From the NCBI GenBank assembly GCA_964464435.1, contig CAYXGE010000050.1:1-13741 (forward strand): DNA of 13,741 nucleotides, in the 5' to 3' direction. Shown piece by piece: positions 6,887 through 13,277 of this stretch. Within the stretch, counting starts at the first letter, position 1; each line of letters opens with the position of its first letter. The notes under the pieces are model-generated. The model was not told the origin of the DNA and did not search any database. It saw nothing but the letters and a program-made list of their open reading frames with translations. The position numbers and the translations under genes were made by a program. The stretch comes from CAYXGE01 sp964464435. Lineage in GTDB: Bacteria; Pseudomonadota; Gammaproteobacteria; Burkholderiales; Methylophilaceae.

Positions 6887-7108
6887 ATGAAAAAACTGTT
6901 TTATATTGATTATCCACAAGAACACTTTGAGGGGCAGTTGCATCGCTATCGTTGCGCTTTTTGTAAGCAAGAAACCACCAAAATTAATGGGCGCTTAGAA
7001 GGGCATTTACCCGAATGTGACTATCGAATAAGCCTTATAAAAGCAGGATATGAACCTGAGTTGAATAAAGTCAAGGGCAGCTTAGATACCTCAGACGAAG
7101 AAGATTAA
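6887..7108 (+). CDS. C2HC zinc-finger-like miniprotein
   Basis: The ATG at 6887 has AAAGGA five bases upstream and gives 73 residues; an in-frame ATG at 6863 lacks a ribosome binding site. Residues Cys23-x2-Cys26-x13-His40-x3-Cys44 form a C2HC arrangement that could hold one zinc ion. The segment before it is aromatic (FYIDYPQEHF) and the tail is acidic (DTSDEED). It has no signal peptide or membrane helix, so it is cytosolic. Small proteins of this kind may bind nucleic acid or another protein; I do not recognise a named family. A strong terminator follows at 7147. Confidence 0.72.
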   Translation: MKKLFYIDYPQEHFEGQLHRYRCAFCKQETTKINGRLEGHLPECDYRISLIKAGYEPELNKVKGSLDTSDEED

Positions 7109-7146
7109 CCTTAAATAAGGGCTAGCATACAAACCGACAACAAAAC

Positions 7147-7173
7147 AAAAAGGTGGCATTCGCCACCTTTTTT
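7147..7173. terminator. Bidirectional intrinsic terminator
   Basis: The stem GGTGGC (7152-7157) with GCCACC (7162-7167) is extended by A/T pairs on both sides, with an ATTC loop. T-runs follow on both strands, so it ends the miniprotein transcript (+) and the sbmA transcript (-). Confidence 0.92.
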
Positions 7174-7189
7174 ATTCAAAAGCATCAGC

Positions 7190-8419
7190 TTATTGAATAC
7201 CTGAGCTTTCAATACTTGGCAAAGCTTCTTGTTTAAGTGCCGATTCAAAGGTGCGTAAACGCTTATACACAGAAAGTAATTCAACAATGGTTGTCCATGA
7301 ATTGACCAAATACTGAAAAGCATTGCTCACCTGACTAAAAGCCGTGAGAATTTGTTGAAGTAGACCAAAGGTAATTTTGCCTGCCACAATTGTAGGCACT
7401 AAAATGACATATACAAAAATATTATCCGCCTGAATAAATAGACTGCGCGCTACGTTGAAATACATATAGTGAAAATATAGCCTAAAGTAATTTTTTCGCA
7501 CATGGCTAAACAACTCTTTTAAAGTTGCCGGCTGCGCACGTTCTGAGTCATCTTCACCATACACTAACTCTTTACGGTAAGCGGCCTCTACCCGTTGATT
7601 TTTAAATTCTAAGCCTGGCAATTTAATACCCACCAAGGCTAATAAGGTTGTTCCAAATAATGACCATGCAATGGCTGCTGTCAATAAGGGCATAGGGATT
7701 TTGCCCACGATAGGTAACTCAGTAACATATTCTGACAAAGCCAATAATACTGGCAAAAAGGCAAATAAAGTCATGATTGCATCTACCATTTTTGTGCCTA
7801 AATCTTCCATGATTCTGGCAAAACGCATGGTATCTTCTTGAATACGTTGTGAGGCGCCTTCAATATTACGCAGTTGCGTCCATTGCGTGGTATAAAAGTT
7901 ATTCATGGCAGTGCGCCAGCGGAAAATATAATGGCTTACAAAAAAGCTTGTGAGCACATAGACCACAATAGCCATAAAAGCGATGTGCGCAAAGTCTAGC
8001 AACAACCCATTAAGCTGGGATACGGTTACCTTTGAATTAGGTGAAAGCGCACCTTGCACCGCATCAAAAAACGGTCTGCGCCAGTTATTGATGGCTACCG
8101 AAACCTGCACAGTATAATAGGTTGAAAATAAAATATAAGCAGAGCCTAAAATTGACCACCACTGCCATTCACTAGGTTTGCGTTTAAACCAGAATAAGGC
8201 AAATAAACCCACACAAATTGCGTAGTAGACATAAAAAAGCAAAAAGTCATCGGTAATAAAATGGCCCAAACCAATCACTGGTTCTGGTTGCGCCAGCTTA
8301 AGCCCTAAGTAAGCACCTACTTGCGCGTGCAAACCATACCAACCTGCACAACAAATCACTACCCATAAAATTAAAGAGGGTAAGAACCAACGTGAGTCTG
8401 GAAAAAACGATTTAAACAT
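7190..8419 (-). CDS. sbmA: SbmA peptide-antibiotic importer
   Basis: A 409-residue inner-membrane protein, close to the 406 residues of E. coli SbmA and beginning with the same MFKSFFP. The family signature is intact: FFVSHYIFRWRTAMN, RIQEDTMRFARIMEDLG, and GIKLPGLEFKNQRVEAAYR followed by KELVYGEDD, then KNYFRLYFHYMYFN and FQYLVNSWTT near the C-terminus. SbmA/BacA proteins are homodimeric, proton-driven importers without an ATPase domain. They take up proline-rich antimicrobial peptides, microcins B17 and J25 and bleomycin; in rhizobia BacA is needed for symbiosis. The physiological substrate is unsettled. The start codon has no clear Shine-Dalgarno. Only 36 bases separate it from a terminator that ends an upstream 31-residue gene, so read-through may contribute to its expression. 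Confidence 0.96.
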   Translation of the reverse strand: MFKSFFPDSRWFLPSLILWVVICCAGWYGLHAQVGAYLGLKLAQPEPVIGLGHFITDDFLLFYVYYAICVGLFALFWFKRKPSEWQWWSILGSAYILFSTYYTVQVSVAINNWRRPFFDAVQGALSPNSKVTVSQLNGLLLDFAHIAFMAIVVYVLTSFFVSHYIFRWRTAMNNFYTTQWTQLRNIEGASQRIQEDTMRFARIMEDLGTKMVDAIMTLFAFLPVLLALSEYVTELPIVGKIPMPLLTAAIAWSLFGTTLLALVGIKLPGLEFKNQRVEAAYRKELVYGEDDSERAQPATLKELFSHVRKNYFRLYFHYMYFNVARSLFIQADNIFVYVILVPTIVAGKITFGLLQQILTAFSQVSNAFQYLVNSWTTIVELLSVYKRLRTFESALKQEALPSIESSGIQ

Positions 8420-8454
8420 AATGAACGCTTTTTAATAGGCTACAAAATAAATAT

Positions 8455-8480
8455 AAAAAAGTGGGCAACCAGTGCCCACT
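8455..8480 (-). terminator. Intrinsic terminator between a tiny membrane-protein gene and sbmA
   Basis: GTGGGCA (8461-8467) pairs with TGCCCAC (8473-8479) over a five-base loop. On the minus strand it is followed by six U (8460-8455). It lies 18 bases after the tiny gene's stop and 36 bases before the sbmA start. Confidence 0.88.
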
Positions 8481-8498
8481 TTATGCTGAAGATGTTTG

Positions 8499-8594
8499 TT
8501 ATTTAACTAATTTAGCTAACACAACCAATATTGCAGAAATTACCACGACAATAAAAACCAAAGTCCAAATGCCACTTGCGCCTATAAAGTCCAT
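8499..8594 (-). CDS. 31-residue membrane miniprotein upstream of sbmA
   Basis: The frame runs from the ATG at 8594-8592 to TAA at 8499. GGAGG lies five bases before the ATG, one of the best ribosome binding sites in the window. The peptide starts MDFIGASGIWTLVFI, continues as one hydrophobic transmembrane helix and ends KLVK, so the C-terminus is probably cytosolic. A perfect TTGACA -35 box lies upstream and an intrinsic terminator downstream, so it forms a complete small transcription unit. Single-span miniproteins often modulate a larger membrane partner. The adjacent SbmA is the obvious candidate, but that is inference. It could also be a short leader for sbmA. Confidence 0.7.
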   Translation of the reverse strand: MDFIGASGIWTLVFIVVVISAILVVLAKLVK

Positions 8595-8639
8595 GCCACC
8601 CTCCAAATATTATGTTAATTTTCATTTACTTCCACGGCT

Positions 8640-8668
8640 AGGTTAGCTAAGGCATAGGGGCTTGTCAA
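8640..8668 (-). promoter_or_regulatory. Promoter of the 31-residue membrane miniprotein (and possibly sbmA)
   Basis: A perfect sigma70 -35 box, TTGACA (complement of 8663-8668), is followed after 17 bases by TAACCT (complement of 8640-8645), a weak -10. The predicted leader is about 40 bases. No equally good promoter lies between the terminator at 8455 and the sbmA start. Confidence 0.5.
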
Positions 8669-8808
8669 CACAACTTTTAATGCACATAGAGCTTGTTCAT
8701 GACTTAGTCTGCTAAAGCTCACCTAGAAGGCAACAGCCCTGATAAAATAACGCTAATAAAATGTCGCAACTCAGCGTCGTTTACATGTTTAAAATGAAGA
8801 GGTTACCC

Positions 8809-9252
8809 GTGTTGCAAGCCATAACTGATATCCACAGTGTTTCTGAAGCTATTCGTGATGCAGTTGCCCCTGTTTTTTTATTAACAGGTATAGGCTCTAT
8901 ACTGGGCGTTTTAATTGGCCGCTTAGCCAGATCTATAGATCGTGCCAGACTACTGAATGAAATGCCCGCAGAAAAACGTGAGCGTGTTAAAGATGAACTT
9001 AAAATCATTGTTAAACGTACCAAATGGCTAAGGCGCGCAATTGCACTAGCCACCTTAGCCGCACTATGTGTGTGCGTGTCCATTGCTACATTATTTATTT
9101 CTGTTGAAACCGGTTTTAAATTACCACACGTGGTGATGATTTCATTTATTGCATCAATGTTTTCAGTGATTTTTGCGCTGATATGTTTTTTGCGTGAAAT
9201 ATACTTAGCCTCACGCGAAGTGATTGTGCCTTATGTGCACAGTGATGATTAA
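8809..9252 (+). CDS. DUF2721 membrane protein
   Basis: The GTG at 8809 is preferred to the ATG at 8761: AAGAGG lies six bases before the GTG, while the ATG has no ribosome binding site, and the resulting 147 residues fit the family. In the 147-residue numbering, residues 15-45 contain AVAPVFLLTGIGSILGVLIG then RLARSIDRAR, the DUF2721 hallmark. A charged helix follows (EKRERVKDELKIIVKR), then two transmembrane segments near 73-96 and 106-127. Members are small inner-membrane proteins of unknown function. The gene faces a 53-residue acidic protein gene across 44 bases containing a shared hairpin. Confidence 0.85.
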   Translation: MLQAITDIHSVSEAIRDAVAPVFLLTGIGSILGVLIGRLARSIDRARLLNEMPAEKRERVKDELKIIVKRTKWLRRAIALATLAALCVCVSIATLFISVETGFKLPHVVMISFIASMFSVIFALICFLREIYLASREVIVPYVHSDD

Positions 9253-9269
9253 GTAGTGAAATAGCGCAA

Positions 9270-9302
9270 GGCTAAACTTGCAACCTTATAGCCTGTTTAG
9301 CC
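9270..9302. terminator. Hairpin shared by two convergent genes
   Basis: GGCTAAAC (9270-9277) pairs perfectly with GTTTAGCC (9295-9302) over a 17-base loop. AGGCTA and TAGCCT offer an alternative pairing. It spans the stop codon of the minus-strand miniprotein. No strong U-run follows, so it is a weak terminator at best. Confidence 0.4.
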
Positions 9303-9458
9303 GTTTAACTGTTGTGTTTGCAATGCAGCCGCTTCAACAAAGAAAAAATGGTCTTCTTGTGAATGATTAAGCAACTCCGCTTCTTCTAGCGCTCTTAAAA
9401 AATTTTCTGCTTCAAACACTGGGTGATTCTGTTCATCTAAGACTTGGTATATGGTCAT
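9297..9458 (-). CDS. 53-residue acidic miniprotein, paralogue of the one at 13437
   Basis: Two adjacent ATG codons (9461 and 9458) follow GAGGAG. The second is chosen because it aligns with the start of the paralogue and has better spacing. The protein begins MTIYQVLDEQNHPVFEAE, continues with an acidic helix and has QEDHFFFVEA near residues 34-43. Over 43 gap-free positions 22 are identical to the 49-residue protein at 13437-13586, including IYQVLDE, NHP, EDH and VE. This conservation supports a real gene. It has no signal peptide or membrane segment. The pattern of a short strand, turn, helix and strand suggests one compact domain. Function unknown; I know no named family. Confidence 0.78.
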   Translation of the reverse strand: MTIYQVLDEQNHPVFEAENFLRALEEAELLNHSQEDHFFFVEAAALQTQQLNG

Positions 9459-9640
9459 CATTGACTCCTCACTAAAATAAAGCGTGAAAAATTAACATTT
9501 ATTACACTCTAGTTAGAGCAATAATCTTGCCAAAAAATTCAATTAAAATAATTACTTATATAATTTTAATTAAACATTTAATTATCATTCAACTACAACC
9601 AACTATTAAAGTCGATTATTAAGTTATGAAAAATTGGCAC

Positions 9641-9686
9641 TGTCATTTTTTGCCCAATATTGGCATTAAATAGGCAAAAAATGTCA
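9641..9686. repeat. Inverted repeat in the AT-rich gap
   Basis: CATTTTTTGCC (9644-9654) pairs perfectly with GGCAAAAAATG (9673-9683), with partial pairing beyond. The 18-base loop overlaps a self-complementary CCAATATTGG (9653-9662). No U-run follows on either strand. It lies between two minus-strand minigenes and may be a regulatory stem-loop or binding site. Nothing else is supported between 9459 and 9745. Confidence 0.4.
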
Positions 9687-9745
9687 CTGTTCTTGCATTT
9701 TCATGATGTTATGGTGACCTTTGTTAACAAACGTGTTGACAAGAT

Positions 9746-9838
9746 TTAGTTAAAAGTTTGAAAAATAAGGTGAAGCACCAAAATACTTAATACGGTTGGC
9801 ACTATCATGCTTTGTACGATTGATTCTGCTTTTTTCAT
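9746..9838 (-). CDS. 30-residue membrane miniprotein
   Basis: Three ATG codons follow one another (9844, 9841, 9838). GGAG ends one base before the first and lies six bases before the third, so the third is chosen. The peptide begins MKKAESIVQSMIVPTV and has a single hydrophobic helix (about residues 11-27) followed by a short polar tail ending QTFN. The basic N-terminus suggests an N-in topology. It sits 287 bases upstream of the 53-residue acidic miniprotein on the same strand. No convincing promoter was found. The support is the ribosome binding site and amino-acid pattern only, so it is less certain than the larger genes. Confidence 0.55.
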   Translation of the reverse strand: MKKAESIVQSMIVPTVLSILVLHLIFQTFN

Positions 9839-10085
9839 CATCATCTCCAGATAAATTGTCATCTATAAAAACTACTTTGGTATTAATAATGCAATATGTT
9901 TGCCAATTAGGCATGATTACATTATTAATAATAATTACCCTTTAATTTCATATAGTTAATTTAAATGAACATGTGTGTTTACTTTGAGCTTGAGTGAACT
10001 TGGTGCGCCTATTGTCGAAATTTTGAATCAATTGCCATGAAAGTGTCATTTTATCGACAGATGTAATTGCGTGATAAAATTGCTT

Positions 10086-10301
10086 ATGAACCCAGAAGAT
10101 TTACAGCAACTAGTGACACTATCCATGCCTTATGGAAAATATAAAGGCCGCTTGATTGCCGACTTACCTGGTAATTATCTCAATTGGTTTGCGCGCGAGG
10201 GTTTTCCTGCTGGTGAGCTTGGCCGTTTATTACAACTGATGCATGAAATTGACCATAATGGCCTTTCTGAATTGTTAACACCGTTGCGCTATAAACCTTA
10301 A
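10086..10301 (+). CDS. DUF3820 protein
   Basis: A 71-residue protein; the ATG at 10086 (MNPEDLQQLV) is chosen over a GTG at 10071 because family members begin M-x-PEDL. Conserved features in order: MPYGKYKGRLIADLP (14-28), YLNWFAREGFPAGELGRLLQLMHEI (31-55, shown in part), and NGLSELLTPLR (58-68). Pfam describes DUF3820 as a putative quorum-sensing-regulated virulence factor on the basis of a Pseudomonas member; the biochemical role is unknown. There is no Shine-Dalgarno, and TAAAAT (10075-10080) lies just six bases before the ATG, so a leaderless transcript is possible. The DUF2927 gene follows after 3 bases. Confidence 0.88.
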   Translation: MNPEDLQQLVTLSMPYGKYKGRLIADLPGNYLNWFAREGFPAGELGRLLQLMHEIDHNGLSELLTPLRYKP

Positions 10302-10304
10302 AAA

Positions 10305-11093
10305 ATGAATACTTCAAGCCGCTTAATTAGACTTTTTGTGGCGCTCAATTGCGTGTTTGTAGCGCTGTTTGCGCAGGCAGAAGAACATTGGCAAACAGCC
10401 GATTATTTGCAACAAGCCTTTGTTGAAGTGGCATTAAAAAATGAGTATGAAGGTGGGTTTAAATCTGTGCGTAAATGGAAAATGCCGATTTACGTGTGGC
10501 TTGAAGACAAGACACCTGAGGCAGATATGCACCGACGCCTAACACAGATGCATTTGGCGCATTTAAGCAGCATTACCCAACACCCTGTTGCGCTTGCTAA
10601 AACGCGCTCGCAGGCCAATGTCACGCTAGTGTTTACGTCTGAAGCCAATTGGGGCAAGGAGGTTGGGCAATTATTGGGCAAAGGCGCGCTCAAACAACTG
10701 CAACGGGCTGTGTGTATGGCTGGATTTTCGCTAGATAAACAAGGTGCGATTGTTCGCGCAGGGGTGGTAATTCCTACCGACCAAGCAGAAATGCACCGTA
10801 AATTGGCCGCCTGCATTGTGGAAGAGTTAACGCAAATCATGGGGTTGCCCAATGATTCTGAAAAGGTCTACCCTTCCATTTTTAATGATAAAACCCCAGA
10901 AAGTTTATTAACTGGCTTAGATGCCTTACTGCTCAAAATGCTGTATTACCCAGATATTCATATTGGCATGACAGCCGCACAAATCAAGCCTGTATTAACA
11001 AAGCTTATTTCCACATGGCAAGAAAATGGCACCATTACCAACGCAGAAAAAGATGTGCGTAATAATGAACTGTACGAGTTAATGGGTTATTAA
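10305..11093 (+). CDS. DUF2927 exported protein
   Basis: A 262-residue protein with a signal peptide (cleavage after AQA, near residue 25). The C-terminal half carries the DUF2927 signature: Cys137, then CIVEELTQIMGLPNDS (170-185), PSIFND (190-195), a LTGLDALLLKMLY segment (202-214) and the GM near 221. The CIVEELTQ helix sits where a metzincin-like zinc protease would have HExxH, but the histidines are absent. I therefore expect a non-catalytic or differently catalytic domain; that comparison is inference. Cys137 and Cys170 could form a disulfide in the periplasm. It begins 3 bases after DUF3820 and is probably co-transcribed with it. Its stop is one base from the stop of the converging gene at 11095. 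Confidence 0.85.
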   Translation: MNTSSRLIRLFVALNCVFVALFAQAEEHWQTADYLQQAFVEVALKNEYEGGFKSVRKWKMPIYVWLEDKTPEADMHRRLTQMHLAHLSSITQHPVALAKTRSQANVTLVFTSEANWGKEVGQLLGKGALKQLQRAVCMAGFSLDKQGAIVRAGVVIPTDQAEMHRKLAACIVEELTQIMGLPNDSEKVYPSIFNDKTPESLLTGLDALLLKMLYYPDIHIGMTAAQIKPVLTKLISTWQENGTITNAEKDVRNNELYELMGY

Positions 11094-11094
11094 C

Positions 11095-11532
11095 TTAATC
11101 AAGATGCTCAATACTTTGTAAAACAGAAGCGCGTGTTTGCATAATTTGCCTACTAATGCGCTGTTCAGTAGCGCTATCTTGGCTAAGATTTTCCCAATCT
11201 TGTTGCCATAATTCAAATAATGCTTGGCCTTGTTTTGCACTGTCTGAATTGAGTAATAAGCTTAAATCTCTGACTTGAATGGCATGCTTCCAACCTTCAA
11301 TTGGGTGGCCTTGCGCGCTATTGGCATCAAAATGCGCATAATTGACGATTGTTTGTAACTCGCCCAAATCTTTGAGCACCTCAAAGGCGGCATCACGCAT
11401 GTTTTGGTTAAGCTCGTTTTGGTGGTCGCGCCAATTGTTATACATAAAGCCACTGAGCGCGGTGACTAAACTAATGACGGCAACTAAGTTAAGCTTAAAC
11501 TGCTGTAACAGCATAGACTTTATGTGTTGCAT
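11095..11532 (-). CDS. Single-span membrane protein of unknown function
   Basis: A 145-residue protein with GGGGAG five bases before the ATG. One transmembrane helix lies near residues 14-31 (LNLVAVISLVTALSGFMY), then a conserved-looking NNWRDHQNELNQNMRDAAFEVL and LGELQTIVNYAHFD (56-69). The rest is predicted helical with no cysteine and several Trp. Comparable proteins with an N-terminal anchor and a YNxWR…ELQTxxNYAH pattern occur in other proteobacteria, always uncharacterised as far as I know. The body is probably periplasmic. It is divergent from the protease gene across about 140 bases, where a shared regulatory region would lie. Confidence 0.78.
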   Translation of the reverse strand: MQHIKSMLLQQFKLNLVAVISLVTALSGFMYNNWRDHQNELNQNMRDAAFEVLKDLGELQTIVNYAHFDANSAQGHPIEGWKHAIQVRDLSLLLNSDSAKQGQALFELWQQDWENLSQDSATEQRISRQIMQTRASVLQSIEHLD

Positions 11533-11673
11533 CTGTTCTCCCCTTATTAAATATACCCATTAGTCGTAGCAACTGATATTTCATGACAATCCTTTGCAAA
11601 TATTTAACATTTTTGGCAACAAATAAATAAAATTAACGTCATATTGGTATGATTAGAACGCATTGAGGACAAA

Positions 11674-12699
11674 ATGAAATTATTGCTACCTGTGATTGCT
11701 GGCTTGTGTATAGCGAAAATTGTAATTGCAGAGCCCCTAGCAGAACCAAGTGATGCGTTTTTATATGAGTTAAAAGGCTCTATGGTGAAAGTGACTACCA
11801 CAACCAAATCTGGTGGTCATGGCTTTGGAACAGGCATTGCTATCACCAAAGATCACGTGGTCACCAACTGCCATGTATTGCAAAATGCCAACGGTATTAG
11901 CATTAATAAATGGGGCGTAGAACACCCTGCGGTTTCACTGCAAGCAGATTGGAAGCATGATTTATGTATTTTGCGTTTTGAATGGGCAGAGTTAAAACCT
12001 GTTGCCATGGCAGAAACTGACGTATTGCAGTACGAGCAACCCGTGATTTCAATTTCTATGCCTAACGATTCACCAGCACCCTACGTCACACTAAGTAATA
12101 TCAAGGCGCTATATGCCATGGATGATGCTGAAGTGATACGCACCAAAGCAGCCTTTTCGATTGGCGCTAGCGGTAGCCCTATTTTTGATTATGCTGGTAA
12201 GTTAATTGGCATTAGTACTTTTAAAAGCCCAGGACGCAACGCCTATTATTACAACATGCCGGTGAAGTGGTTACGTGCTCTATTGAATGCGCCTGCTAGC
12301 AAGCTCAATAGTGAACATGATTTACCATTTTGGGATGCGCCAGAAGACGCGCGCCCGTTTTTCATGCAGATAGTGTTACCATTTCAAAACAATCGTTGGC
12401 AAGATGTGCTAGCTATTGCAACGAGATGGTCAACGCAAGAGCCGACAAGCGCAGAAGCTTGGTACTATTTAGGGGCAGCGAAACAACATTTAGGTGATGA
12501 TGCAACAGCGGTTAAACATTATGAGTACGCCCTCACGTTTCACCCACGCCATCCAGCCTCATTACAGGCATTAGGTTTGCTTGCTAAAGCAGAAGGTAAT
12601 ACAGAAAAATTGAACCACATTCGGCTTGCCTTAAAAGAGGTTGGTGGCGAAGCCTTAACAGGATTAGATGAATTGATTAACACCAACACAACTAAATAG
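11674..12699 (+). CDS. Exported trypsin-like serine protease with C-terminal TPR
   Basis: A 341-residue protein with GAGGAC four bases before the ATG. Residues 1-19 are a signal peptide (…AKIVIA). A trypsin/DegP-like domain spans about 35-205, with all three catalytic residues visible: His67 in TNCHV, Asp96 in KHDLCIL and Ser166 in GASGSP. The oxyanion region GASGSP is normal for S1C/V8-type proteases. In place of the PDZ domain of DegP, the C-terminus has a TPR hairpin (260-293) and a degenerate second one (to about 325). Cys66 and Cys98 flank the active site. Such protease-TPR proteins probably recruit a partner through the TPR; the substrate is unknown. The next gene starts 9 bases on and may encode a partner. 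Confidence 0.9.
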   Translation: MKLLLPVIAGLCIAKIVIAEPLAEPSDAFLYELKGSMVKVTTTTKSGGHGFGTGIAITKDHVVTNCHVLQNANGISINKWGVEHPAVSLQADWKHDLCILRFEWAELKPVAMAETDVLQYEQPVISISMPNDSPAPYVTLSNIKALYAMDDAEVIRTKAAFSIGASGSPIFDYAGKLIGISTFKSPGRNAYYYNMPVKWLRALLNAPASKLNSEHDLPFWDAPEDARPFFMQIVLPFQNNRWQDVLAIATRWSTQEPTSAEAWYYLGAAKQHLGDDATAVKHYEYALTFHPRHPASLQALGLLAKAEGNTEKLNHIRLALKEVGGEALTGLDELINTNTTK

Positions 12700-12708
12700 C
12701 TTGTTGAC

Positions 12709-13155
12709 ATGACCATTTCCAAGAAAATCATCGTCACAATAATAGCGACGCTTTTACTTGCCGTTATTGTGTACCATCAGCTTTCAGATTCGCCGCCTCA
12801 CCCTATCGAGATGGATAAAAACTTAGTACATGCGATTGATGATTGCTCTGCCATTGCGGATAAATCAGTCGCACATATGGTGGCGATTGTAGATTTTCAA
12901 AAACTAGAAATTGCTGGGCGAAGAATTAAAGTATTGCGTCAATGCATGCAAGACATGGGCTACCAAGAAGACCCTCGCTGGACTAGCTATGCCACGCCCT
13001 TAGCGCAACAGCAAGCCAAAAGCCAAAACATCTCCGCAGATGAAGCCATAGAAATGCTTAGGCGTGAGCATATGGCACGCATTCGAGTACAAGAAAATAT
13101 CCCGCTTTATTGGAAATTAATTCAAACTAGTTCAAAACCAAGTTCAAAACAATAA
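12709..13155 (+). CDS. Membrane-anchored protein of unknown function, next to the protease
   Basis: A 148-residue protein whose first 22 residues (SKKIIVTIIATLLLAVIVY) form an uncleaved anchor or signal. The rest is helical and charged, with two cysteines at 46 and 79, the pattern DDCSAIADKSVAHM and CMQDMGYQEDPRW, and a Lys/Ser-rich end. There is no Shine-Dalgarno, and the start lies 9 bases after the protease stop, so translation is probably coupled. Paired with a periplasmic protease, it might be a substrate, inhibitor or adaptor, but that is only from position. A perfect 10-bp inverted repeat overlaps its stop codon. Confidence 0.75.
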   Translation: MTISKKIIVTIIATLLLAVIVYHQLSDSPPHPIEMDKNLVHAIDDCSAIADKSVAHMVAIVDFQKLEIAGRRIKVLRQCMQDMGYQEDPRWTSYATPLAQQQAKSQNISADEAIEMLRREHMARIRVQENIPLYWKLIQTSSKPSSKQ

Positions 13156-13165
13156 ATTGTTTTGA
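13144..13165 (+). repeat. Perfect inverted repeat over a stop codon
   Basis: TCAAAACAAT (13144-13153) is the exact complement of ATTGTTTTGA (13156-13165), with two bases between; the TAA stop is at the centre. As RNA it folds into a stem of nine pairs with a TAAA loop. There is no U-run. It may be a weak terminator, an mRNA 3'-end stabiliser or a protein-binding dyad. Confidence 0.5.
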
Positions 13166-13201
13166 TATAGGTCAAAACCTCAAATCCCGCCTACCCCTAA
13201 G

Positions 13202-13249
13202 ATACAAGCTCAGTACTTGGATTTAGTTTTTTTCAATCCAAGCTTGTAT
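13202..13249 (+). promoter_or_regulatory. Long hairpin in the leader of the 37-residue membrane miniprotein
   Basis: ATACAAGC (13202-13209) pairs with GCTTGTAT (13242-13249) and TTGGATT (13217-13223) with AATCCAA (13235-13241): 15 perfect pairs, with a 7-base bulge on the left arm and a T-rich loop. It ends 28 bases before the start codon. The bases after it (TTCTTT) are U-rich, so it could terminate the upstream transcript or act as a leader attenuator. Confidence 0.5.
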
Positions 13250-13277
13250 TTCTTTAAACAGTAGAGGGGAGCATAAA

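Noticed and set aside
8461..8646. Plus-strand 61-residue frame
   Set aside because: It begins inside the terminator hairpin, has no ribosome binding site, and overlaps the better-supported minus-strand miniprotein.
9626..9673. Fifteen-residue plus-strand frame
   Set aside because: No ribosome binding site, and it lies across the inverted repeat.
9661..9676. Sigma54-like site (TGGCAT with GGCA 12 bases on)
   Set aside because: Only the GG and GC positions match, and no plus-strand gene follows for about 400 bases. A second TTGGCAC at 9796 has the wrong spacing.
9736..9764. Plus-strand TTGACA with a possible -10
   Set aside because: The -10 candidate is poor and it points into the opposite strand of a minus-strand minigene with nothing to transcribe downstream.
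10490..10852. Minus-strand 120-residue Cys/Ser-rich frame
   Set aside because: It is the shadow of the DUF2927 gene; the residue composition is that of an antisense frame.
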